DNA of 13,405 nucleotides from Ruminococcus sp. (GTDB lineage Bacteria > Bacillota > Clostridia > Oscillospirales > Ruminococcaceae), in the NCBI GenBank assembly GCA_029063695.1, contig JAIDNR010000379.1:1-13405 (forward strand), written 5' to 3'. The notes beneath the pieces are model-generated. The model saw nothing but the letters and a program-made list of their open reading frames with translations. It searched no databases and was not told the DNA's origin. The position numbers and the translations under genes are program-made. This document shows positions 8,093 to 13,405 of the stretch, piece after piece. The first letter of the stretch is position 1. Each line of letters begins with the position of its first letter.

Positions 8093-8125
8093 ACCGGATT
8101 TTTAAAAATAAAAATCCGGTTTTTG
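8093..8125 (+). terminator. Rightward intrinsic terminator in divergent spacer
   Basis: A perfect 11-bp stem (ACCGGATTTTT at 8093-8103, AAAAATCCGGT at 8110-8120) has a six-base loop and is followed rightward by a T run. The leftward side is not T-rich, so it acts on plus-strand transcription. It would stop transcripts from the promoter at 7964-7993 before they reach the membrane-protein gene. Confidence 0.78.
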
Positions 8126-8183
8126 TTATTTTTATCCAATTCAGTTTTTCAGCAAAAATACAGCGTAAAAATTATTTTTTATA

Positions 8184-8212
8184 TTTACATTTTTCCAAAA
8201 AAGTGGTATACT
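8184..8212 (+). promoter_or_regulatory. Promoter of the membrane protein-yifB-rodA operon
   Basis: TTTACA (8184-8189), a 17-base spacer and TATACT (8207-8212) with an extended -10 TG at 8204-8205. The predicted start near 8219 leaves a short leader before the ATG at 8247, which has AAGGA nine bases upstream. It lies downstream of the terminator at 8093-8125, so the operon can be transcribed independently of the upstream promoter. Confidence 0.7.
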
Positions 8213-8246
8213 ATAATTATTACAATTTTTATAAGGACGTGATATA

Positions 8247-8921
8247 ATGAGAATAAATGAAAAACTTATTGAACAGCCCAAACACGCTCATTATCTGGTA
8301 TGCCTTAACAGAAAAACGGAAATCGACAGATTCTGTCATAAGCTCTTTATTTTTTCAATAACAGAAGCTGTCATTTTTCTTGTTATGATGTCATTCGGAC
8401 TATGGCTGAGTGCTTTATCATGGATTCCGTCGCTTTGCGGAAAAGAGTTTACAATGCCGAATATTGCTGCATATCTGATTGAAATAATCCTGCTCCCTGT
8501 TCTTGCTCTTATAGGCTGCGGAAAAAATAAAATCTGTATTCTTATTTTATTTGCCACTCAGTGCCTTGTAGTCATCGGCTGTTTTTTCGGCGGATTAAAG
8601 ACAATAAATACATTTCCTTTCGCAATAGGCATAATCGGTGCAATTATAACTTATCCGTCAATTAGTGCGTATCTTGATTATCAACAGCTTATGCAGACTG
8701 AGGGATTTCCGCAGTTCAATAATTTTCTTGCCGATGCAGAAGATAACCCCGAATTTGTTTCAAGTTATGGCAAAGAATATTATAAAAAAGGCAGTGAGAA
8801 AACATTTATCAATATACCCGAAAAGCCTTCGCCTGATATACAGCATATTTCAAAGGCAGAATCCGTATATATGGACGATATTCCGCTGATAAACGATAAC
8901 TCAGAAAATAATTTACAATAA
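8247..8921 (+). CDS. Unknown four-helix membrane protein
   Basis: I do not recognise this 224-residue protein. A short charged N-terminus (1-32) is followed by four hydrophobic segments at about 33-57, 72-90, 96-114 and 122-143, then a hydrophilic tail of about 80 residues (144-224). Positive charges before helix 1 suggest both ends face the cytoplasm. Directly after helix 4 comes QLMQTEGFPQFN, an aromatic/proline segment that looks like the most family-typical stretch. No enzyme motif, signal peptide cleavage site or transporter signature is visible. It is the first gene of an operon: its stop codon overlaps the ribosome binding site of the next gene, a YifB-type ATPase, and a SEDS cell-wall polymerase follows. 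That context hints at an envelope role but does not prove one. Coding status is well supported by the promoter, ribosome binding site and tight spacing. Confidence 0.85.
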   Translation: MRINEKLIEQPKHAHYLVCLNRKTEIDRFCHKLFIFSITEAVIFLVMMSFGLWLSALSWIPSLCGKEFTMPNIAAYLIEIILLPVLALIGCGKNKICILILFATQCLVVIGCFFGGLKTINTFPFAIGIIGAIITYPSISAYLDYQQLMQTEGFPQFNNFLADAEDNPEFVSSYGKEYYKKGSEKTFINIPEKPSPDIQHISKAESVYMDDIPLINDNSENNLQ

Positions 8922-8927
8922 AGGAGG
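8921..8927 (+). promoter_or_regulatory. Ribosome binding site fixing the TTG start of yifB
   Basis: AAGGAGG begins on the last base of the preceding stop codon and sits seven bases before TTG at 8935. The protein from this TTG begins FAKISSLGLFG, which matches the usual YifB N-terminus, so an internal ATG start is unlikely. Confidence 0.85.
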
Positions 8928-8934
8928 TTTTATA

Positions 8935-10464
8935 TTGTTTGCCAAAATTTCAAGTCTCGGACTTTTCGGTCTGAATGCTTTTCCCGTTGATGCTGAAATA
9001 GATATAAGCAGAGGTCAGCCTCAGTTTGATATTGTCGGACTTCCCGATACTGCTGTAAGAGAAAGCCGTGAAAGAATACGTGCGGCTCTCCGTGCGTGCA
9101 GTATAAATTTTCCGGTAGCCTCTGTAATGGTAAATCTTGCACCTGCCAATACGAAAAAAAGCGGTTCGGTTCATGATATGGCTATATTTATGGCTGTTCT
9201 TTCAGCAATGCGAATGATTGATATGTCAACAGAAAACTGTGCATTTATCGGTGAACTTTCTCTCAACGGCGATTTCAGGTATATAAATGGTGTACTCCCT
9301 ATGATTCTTCTTGCAAGAGAAAAAGGAATAAAATCTGTTTTTGTACCTTATGACAATGCATATGAAGCATCGGTAATTCAGGGAATTGATATTTATGCCG
9401 TAAAAAATGCTGAAGAACTCATCAGGCATTTCCGTAATGAAAAGCTCATGACTCCATGTGAATACTACATACCGCCTGAAACCACATACAATGATATTCT
9501 TGATTTCTGTGACGTAAAAGGTCAGCAGTCAGCAAAAAAAGCTCTTGAAATTGCAGCGGCAGGCGGTCACAATGCAATTCTTATAGGTTCACCGGGCAGT
9601 GGAAAAAGTATGCTTGCCAAAAGAATTCCGTCAATTCTTCCCGTGCTTAATTTTGAAGAGGCTCTTGAAACCACAAAAATCCACTCAATCTCAGGACTTC
9701 TCACACCTGATAATCCTATTATAACAAAACGTCCGTTCCGTTCACCGCACCATACAATATCTTCAGCAGGTCTTATCGGCGGTGGCGCAATTCCTCAGCC
9801 GGGTGAAGTTTCACTTGCACATAACGGACTGCTTTTTCTTGACGAACTCGCTGAATTTGACCGTCATATTCTTGAAATGCTCCGTCAGCCGCTTGAGGAC
9901 GGTCAGATTACTATTTCACGTACAGCAGGTACTGCAATATACCCATGCCGTGTAATGCTTATAGCGGCAATGAATCCATGTCCCTGCGGCTATTTCGGTC
10001 ACCCGAAAAGAAAGTGTATATGTTCGCCTAAAAAAGTTTCAAATTATCTTTCCAAAGTATCTGGTCCTCTGCTTGACCGTATCGACCTTCATATTGAAGC
10101 CGCTCCTGTTGAATTCAAAGATCTTACATCAAAAGGCAAGGAAGAAACATCCGCCGAAATCCGTAAGCGGGTAATCGCTGCAAGAAAAATTCAAGAAGAA
10201 CGCTTCAAGGGTACTTCAATAACCTGCAACGCATTCATAACCGATGATAAACTCAATGAAATGTGTCCTGTTGATAACGGCGGTGAACTCATTCTGCAAA
10301 ACGTCGTTGACAATATCGGGCTCAGCGGACGTGCATACAGCAAAATACTGAAAGTTGCACGTACTATTGCAGACCTTGACAACAGTGAGATTATACATCG
10401 CCAGCACGTTGCTGCTGCGGCACAATACAGAAGTCTTGACAGAAAATACTGGAATGAAAAATGA
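8935..10464 (+). CDS. YifB/ComM-family Mg-chelatase-like AAA+ ATPase
   Basis: A 509-residue member of the YifB/ComM family, full length. The N-terminal domain (about 1-165) has the Lon-protease-like ChlI fold of the family, with SVHDMAIFMAVL near 78-89. The AAA+ domain follows: Walker A GSPGSGKS at 218-225, Walker B LLFLDEL at 299-305, and SGPLLDRID at 376-384 holding a candidate arginine finger. Cysteines 349, 351, 361 and 363 form a zinc-site-like cluster after Walker B, common in this family. The C-terminal Mg-chelatase domain covers about 410-505. The proteobacterial homologue ComM is a hexameric helicase that promotes branch migration during natural transformation; whether the clostridial form does the same is not settled, and no competence gene is visible here. 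Despite the name it is not a chlorophyll enzyme. The start is TTG. It is the middle gene of the operon, 13 bases after the membrane protein and 9 before the SEDS gene. Confidence 0.95.
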   Translation: MFAKISSLGLFGLNAFPVDAEIDISRGQPQFDIVGLPDTAVRESRERIRAALRACSINFPVASVMVNLAPANTKKSGSVHDMAIFMAVLSAMRMIDMSTENCAFIGELSLNGDFRYINGVLPMILLAREKGIKSVFVPYDNAYEASVIQGIDIYAVKNAEELIRHFRNEKLMTPCEYYIPPETTYNDILDFCDVKGQQSAKKALEIAAAGGHNAILIGSPGSGKSMLAKRIPSILPVLNFEEALETTKIHSISGLLTPDNPIITKRPFRSPHHTISSAGLIGGGAIPQPGEVSLAHNGLLFLDELAEFDRHILEMLRQPLEDGQITISRTAGTAIYPCRVMLIAAMNPCPCGYFGHPKRKCICSPKKVSNYLSKVSGPLLDRIDLHIEAAPVEFKDLTSKGKEETSAEIRKRVIAARKIQEERFKGTSITCNAFITDDKLNEMCPVDNGGELILQNVVDNIGLSGRAYSKILKVARTIADLDNSEIIHRQHVAAAAQYRSLDRKYWNEK

Positions 10465-10473
10465 AAGAAGGAA

Positions 10474-11631
10474 ATGATGAAATCCGCATTTAAAAAATTA
10501 CCTGCCAATAAGCATCCCATTGATGTCGGACTGCTTTTCTCTGTTACCCTCTGTGCAGTTATTGGCACAATGCTTATATATTCCATAGCCTCAAGCGGAA
10601 TAAGTGAAATTGAGGAAATCGGTGACAGCTACTGGCACACTCAGCTTGTTTCAATGTGCCTGGGATATGTCTCCGCATTGATATTTTCAAAAATCGACTA
10701 TCACAAACTTGTAAAACTATGGTGGATTTTCGCTCCACTTTCTCTTGCTATCATTGCCCTGACCTTTACATCTTTGGGTATTACGAGAGATGGTGCAGAC
10801 GACCGTGCATGGATACGTGTTTTCGGTGTAAGTTTACAGCCATCGGAAATTATGAAAATCGCCTTTATTCTTACTTTTAGCTATCATCTCTCCAAAGTAG
10901 AGGAAGATATGAATAAGCCGCTTCATATGCTTCTTCTGATTATTCACGGTGTGATTCCGATAGGAATTGTCGCTGTTCAGGGAGACTACGGTACAGCTAT
11001 TGTATTTGCCGCCATATTCGGCTTTATGATTATTTCTGCACATATATCATGGAAATATCTGCTTGCCGCACCGTTTGTCATTGCAGGTGCTGTTGCAATT
11101 ATGTGGTTCAATTTTCTTGATAATTTCCATAAGGAAAGAATACTGATTCTTTTCAAGCCCGGAACAGATCCCGAAAATATCGAGTATCAGCAGGATTTGG
11201 GTCTTACAGCGATACAGTCAGGCGGTGTTTTCGGCAAAGGACTTTTTGCAGGTCAGAATGAATATATATACGTTCCCGAACTTCACAATGACTTCATTTT
11301 CGCACACGCAGGACAGGTTTTCGGCTTTGTCGGTTCAATCGGAATAATGATTGTACTTGCTTATATCTGTCTTAAGGTTTTCGCCGACAGCCGTGTTACC
11401 CGTGATAGACTGGGACGTTTTATCTGTATGGGAGCTTTCGGAATGTTTTTCACGCACTGTCTTATGAATATAGGCATGGTTCTTAAAGTTGCTCCCGTTA
11501 TTGGCGTTCCCCTGCCGTTTATCAGCGGCGGCGGTACTGCTATGGTAAGTATGTACACTATCATCGGACTTGTCCTCAGCACTTACAGTCATCGTGCAGT
11601 GAACTATAATATGTTCTATGATGAAGATTAA
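10474..11631 (+). CDS. rodA: SEDS peptidoglycan polymerase, RodA/FtsW family
   Basis: Integral membrane glycosyltransferase of the SEDS family, which polymerises lipid II into glycan strands with a class B penicillin-binding protein partner. The protein has 385 residues and about ten hydrophobic segments. Family motifs: ADDRAWIRVFGVSLQPSEIMKIAF (residues about 108-131), GDYGTA at 170-175, QSGGVFGKGLFAG at 248-260, PELHNDFIFAHAGQ at 268-281 with the probable catalytic Asp273, and GVPLPFISGGGTAMVS at 344-359. The last usually reads S-Y-G-G; here a Gly replaces the Tyr. RodA is favoured over FtsW by overall motif style and lack of a long tail, but the sequence alone does not exclude FtsW or SpoVE. 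Two tandem ATGs (10474 and 10477) are possible starts; the second is better spaced from AAGGA (10468-10472). It is the last gene of the operon, and no PBP gene is adjacent. Confidence 0.9.
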   Translation: MMKSAFKKLPANKHPIDVGLLFSVTLCAVIGTMLIYSIASSGISEIEEIGDSYWHTQLVSMCLGYVSALIFSKIDYHKLVKLWWIFAPLSLAIIALTFTSLGITRDGADDRAWIRVFGVSLQPSEIMKIAFILTFSYHLSKVEEDMNKPLHMLLLIIHGVIPIGIVAVQGDYGTAIVFAAIFGFMIISAHISWKYLLAAPFVIAGAVAIMWFNFLDNFHKERILILFKPGTDPENIEYQQDLGLTAIQSGGVFGKGLFAGQNEYIYVPELHNDFIFAHAGQVFGFVGSIGIMIVLAYICLKVFADSRVTRDRLGRFICMGAFGMFFTHCLMNIGMVLKVAPVIGVPLPFISGGGTAMVSMYTIIGLVLSTYSHRAVNYNMFYDED

Positions 11632-11651
11632 CTGTTAAAACAAATACAAAT

Positions 11652-11695
11652 AAAAAACTGCTGTATTATTAAATATCAGCAGTTTTTATTATTTT
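11652..11695. terminator. Bidirectional terminator between convergent operons
   Basis: An 11-bp stem (AAAAACTGCTG at 11653-11663, CAGCAGTTTTT at 11677-11687) with a 13-base AT loop is flanked by a T-rich tract on the right and an A-rich tract on the left. It can therefore stop both the rightward SEDS gene and the leftward SCIFF maturase gene, whose stop codons are 66 bases apart. Confidence 0.85.
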
Positions 11696-11697
11696 AT

Positions 11698-13068
11698 TTA
11701 ATATTCCTGTTCGCCGAAAGTACGGACAGCTTTTATCATAATTGCACATTCAAGACGCTTTTTTTCAAGTTCGCATGAAATCTTGTGTGCTGAACGCACA
11801 TCGCCCATATACTGATAATTATTCGCATTACAGCCGCCGCTGCAATAGAATTTTGCCCAACACTTACGGCAGTCGGGCTTTGAATATACATGACAATTGG
11901 CAAAATTGGCTTTCATCTCCTGATTGAAAGTATCCTCGTCAATATTGCCCATTTTGTATTCGTCCATTCCGACAAACTGGTGACATGGGAAAATATCACC
12001 GTCGGGAGTAATTGCAACATAGTCATTTCCACAGCCACAACCACGCAGTCTCTTTATTGCACAAGGTCCTTGGTCCAAGTCAAGCATGAAGTGGAAGAAA
12101 TTGAATTTTCCGCCGTTCTTCTCGTTGTCAAGTATTTTCTGAGCAAGAATTTCATATTCCTTGAACACTGCGGGCAGTTCTCTTTCAGTAAGTGCATATT
12201 CATCACCCTCTCCGACTACGGGTTCAATGGAAATCTGGTCAAAACCTGCTTCATAGAGTGCAAAAACGTCATTTGAAAAGTCAAGATTTTTATTGGTGAA
12301 AGTACCACGCACATAGTATTCTTTATCACCTCTGCCCTCAACGAGTTTTTTGTATTTCGGCAGAATCATATCATAACAGCCCTGACCGTTTGGCAATACA
12401 CGGAAATAATCGTTTACTTCTTTTCTGCCATCAATTGAGAGTACAACATTTGACATCTCTTTATTGATGAACTCAATTTTCTCGTCATCAAGGAGAAGTC
12501 CGTTTGTCGTTATAGTAAATCTGAATTTTTTACCATATTCGGCTTCACGTGAACGTGCATATTCAACAATCTGCTTGACTACTGTGAAATTCATAAGCGG
12601 TTCACCGCCGAAAAAGTCAAGTTCAAGATTAGGTCTGTCACCTGAATTTTCAAGCAGAAAGTCAATGGCGTGTTTTCCCGTTTCAAATGACATAAGCTTT
12701 CGTCCCTTGCCGAAATCTCCTGTAGATGCGAAACAGTACCTGCATCTGAGCTGGCAGTCATGGGCAATATTCAGGCACATTGCCTTGACAGGTGAGGCAA
12801 CGGAATATTTAGCATACTTTTCATAATCATCTTCCGAAAAAAGTATCTTATCATTGTAAAGTTCAATGATTTCCTGATAGCATGATTCAATATCCTCAGG
12901 AGAATAAACTTTTGATAGTTTCTGTACAACCTTTTCGGGACATTTCTCATCAAAAGGAGGCTCAACATTGTCAAGCAGGTCATATGTAAGCTCATCGACA
13001 ATGTGAACGCCGCCGCTGTTAACGTCAAGAACAATATTGAATCCATTAAGTTTGTATTTATGTATCAT
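11698..13068 (-). CDS. scfB: SCIFF peptide maturase, radical SAM/SPASM enzyme
   Basis: Radical S-adenosylmethionine enzyme that forms a cysteine-to-threonine thioether in the SCIFF precursor encoded just upstream. From the chosen start it has 456 residues. The N-terminal part (about 1-90, beginning MIHKYKLNGFNIVLDV) resembles the peptide-recognition domain of SCIFF maturases. The radical SAM cluster is C105, C109, C112 (CQLRCRYC), followed by FFGGEPLMN at 152-160. The SPASM domain has the seven-cysteine pattern C346-x10-G-x4-C362, C400-x2-C403-x5-C409-x3-C413 and C432, which ligates two auxiliary iron-sulfur clusters. A longer frame opens at 13137, but its extra 23 residues run through a terminator-like hairpin and do not match the family, so ATG at 13068 is preferred. 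Its ribosome binding site (GAGGG, 13077-13081) is weaker than that of scfA. Characterised relatives include CteB of Clostridium thermocellum. Confidence 0.96.
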   Translation of the reverse strand: MIHKYKLNGFNIVLDVNSGGVHIVDELTYDLLDNVEPPFDEKCPEKVVQKLSKVYSPEDIESCYQEIIELYNDKILFSEDDYEKYAKYSVASPVKAMCLNIAHDCQLRCRYCFASTGDFGKGRKLMSFETGKHAIDFLLENSGDRPNLELDFFGGEPLMNFTVVKQIVEYARSREAEYGKKFRFTITTNGLLLDDEKIEFINKEMSNVVLSIDGRKEVNDYFRVLPNGQGCYDMILPKYKKLVEGRGDKEYYVRGTFTNKNLDFSNDVFALYEAGFDQISIEPVVGEGDEYALTERELPAVFKEYEILAQKILDNEKNGGKFNFFHFMLDLDQGPCAIKRLRGCGCGNDYVAITPDGDIFPCHQFVGMDEYKMGNIDEDTFNQEMKANFANCHVYSKPDCRKCWAKFYCSGGCNANNYQYMGDVRSAHKISCELEKKRLECAIMIKAVRTFGEQEY

Positions 13069-13085
13069 ACTCAACACCCTCACTG

Positions 13086-13118
13086 TAATAAAAAATAGAG
13101 GGCAGTGCAGCACTGCCC
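13086..13118 (-). terminator. Terminator-like hairpin between scfA and scfB
   Basis: GGGCAGTGC (13100-13108) and GCACTGCCC (13110-13118) form a perfect inverted repeat around one base, so the real RNA stem is about seven pairs with a five-base loop. Read leftward it is followed by TCTATTTTTTATTA (13099-13086). This is a fair intrinsic terminator placed after the precursor gene and before its maturase gene, so it probably lets only part of the transcription continue. Confidence 0.72.
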
Positions 13119-13140
13119 CGACAGACTTTAAAACCAAGTC

Positions 13141-13278
13141 TTATCTTTCGCACTTCTGATTTGCAACTGTGCATGAAGTCTTACAAGCAGACTGACATGA
13201 AGCCTGACACTTGCCGCAGCCGCCCTTCTGAGCAGACTCCTTAAGATTAGCCTTGTTGATAGTTCTGATGTGTTTCAT
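13141..13278 (-). CDS. scfA: SCIFF ranthipeptide precursor (six cysteines in 45 residues)
   Basis: A 45-residue ribosomal peptide precursor. The leader begins MKHIRTINKANL, and the core holds six cysteines at 21, 24, 28, 32, 36 and 43 around SCQSACKTSCTVANQ, the SCIFF hallmark. In the related CteA of C. thermocellum the maturase joins Cys32 to Thr37; here the same positions are Cys32 and Thr37, so the same cross-link is expected. The start is ATG at 13278, with AAGGAGG (13286-13292) seven bases upstream; an in-frame ATG at 13344 lies within the promoter and is rejected. A near-consensus promoter lies directly upstream, and the maturase gene follows 72 bases after the stop. The physiological role of SCIFF products is not firmly known; signalling has been proposed for clostridial ranthipeptides. 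No protease or exporter gene is visible nearby. Confidence 0.97.
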   Translation of the reverse strand: MKHIRTINKANLKESAQKGGCGKCQASCQSACKTSCTVANQKCER

Positions 13279-13315
13279 AGTAGTACCTCCTTGAATTAAA
13301 AATATGTTGGATTTT

Positions 13316-13344
13316 ATTATAGCACGTTTTTGGAAATATTTCAA
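13316..13344 (-). promoter_or_regulatory. Promoter of the scfA-scfB operon
   Basis: Read leftward: TTGAAA (13344-13339), a 17-base spacer and a perfect TATAAT (13321-13316). The predicted start is near 13309, giving a leader of about 30 nt before the scfA ATG. Together with AAGGAGG this predicts strong expression of the peptide. The rest of the right edge (13345-13405) is AT-rich, and I see no gene in it. Confidence 0.8.
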
Positions 13345-13405
13345 GAGTTTTTTGAATTTTAGGCATTTTAAATAATATTATTCATTCATAGATGTATATT
13401 ATGAC

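Larger units (their letters stand above)
8000..8125 (+). ncRNA. Predicted short antisense RNA or attenuated leader
   Basis: The unit is inferred from a near-consensus promoter just upstream and a strong terminator at its end, with no plausible coding sequence between (the only ATG opens a six-codon frame with no ribosome binding site). Its first part is antisense to the 5' end of the rpoB leader, and the transcript crosses the rpoB promoter. Two readings fit: a stand-alone small RNA that interferes with rpoBC transcription, or a leader of the downstream operon interrupted by an attenuator. I recognise no known RNA family. The region is very AT-rich, so chance promoter matches are possible. 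Confidence 0.35.

Noticed and set aside
8935..10464. Magnesium chelatase for chlorophyll synthesis
   Set aside because: The N-terminal Lon-like domain, length and cysteine cluster place it in the YifB/ComM family, and no tetrapyrrole genes are nearby.
13069..13137. N-terminal extension of the SCIFF maturase from an upstream ATG at 13137
   Set aside because: The extra 23 residues run through the terminator-like hairpin, lack a good ribosome binding site and do not match the family, which starts at MIHKYKLNG.
13279..13344. Longer SCIFF precursor starting at 13344
   Set aside because: That ATG lies within the promoter, upstream of the predicted transcription start; the ATG at 13278 has AAGGAGG at ideal distance and gives the standard 45-residue form.

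Overview
The window reads as chromosomal DNA of a low-to-moderate-GC Clostridia bacterium. The best guess is the Ruminococcus/Oscillospiraceae side, inferred from protein style, the SCIFF ranthipeptide pair and the AT-rich spacers rather than from any search. It holds seven protein genes. There are no tRNA or rRNA genes, insertion sequences or CRISPR arrays.

Left half (minus strand): rpoC (123-3851) and rpoB (3936-7856) encode the two catalytic subunits of RNA polymerase and are transcribed leftward. They have their own promoter (8038-8066), a leader of about 175 nt with a hairpin, an intercistronic hairpin (3895-3919) and an intrinsic terminator (72-110). The ribosomal protein genes rplJ-rplL, which normally precede rpoB, are absent. 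RpoC carries a cysteine-containing insertion and RpoB a long acidic C-terminal tail.

Spacer 7857-8246: divergent and regulation-rich. Besides the leftward rpoB promoter it has a near-consensus rightward promoter (7964-7993). This points across the rpoB promoter into a strong terminator (8093-8125), predicting a short RNA of about 125 nt antisense to the rpoB leader. A second rightward promoter (8184-8212) serves the next operon.

Middle (plus strand): a tight three-gene operon. It has an unrecognised four-helix membrane protein (8247-8921), a YifB/ComM-type AAA+ ATPase with a TTG start (8935-10464) and a RodA/FtsW-type SEDS peptidoglycan polymerase (10474-11631). A bidirectional terminator (11652-11695) separates it from the convergent right-hand operon.

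Right end (minus strand): a ranthipeptide locus. The 45-residue six-cysteine precursor SCIFF (scfA, 13141-13278) has a strong promoter and ribosome binding site. It is followed by a terminator-like hairpin (13086-13118) and then the radical SAM/SPASM maturase (scfB, 11698-13068), which installs a thioether cross-link. The layout suggests abundant peptide and little enzyme. No export, protease or immunity gene lies within the window.

The most noteworthy items are the predicted antisense transcript through the rpoB promoter, the attenuated SCIFF operon and the cysteine-rich insertion in RpoC.
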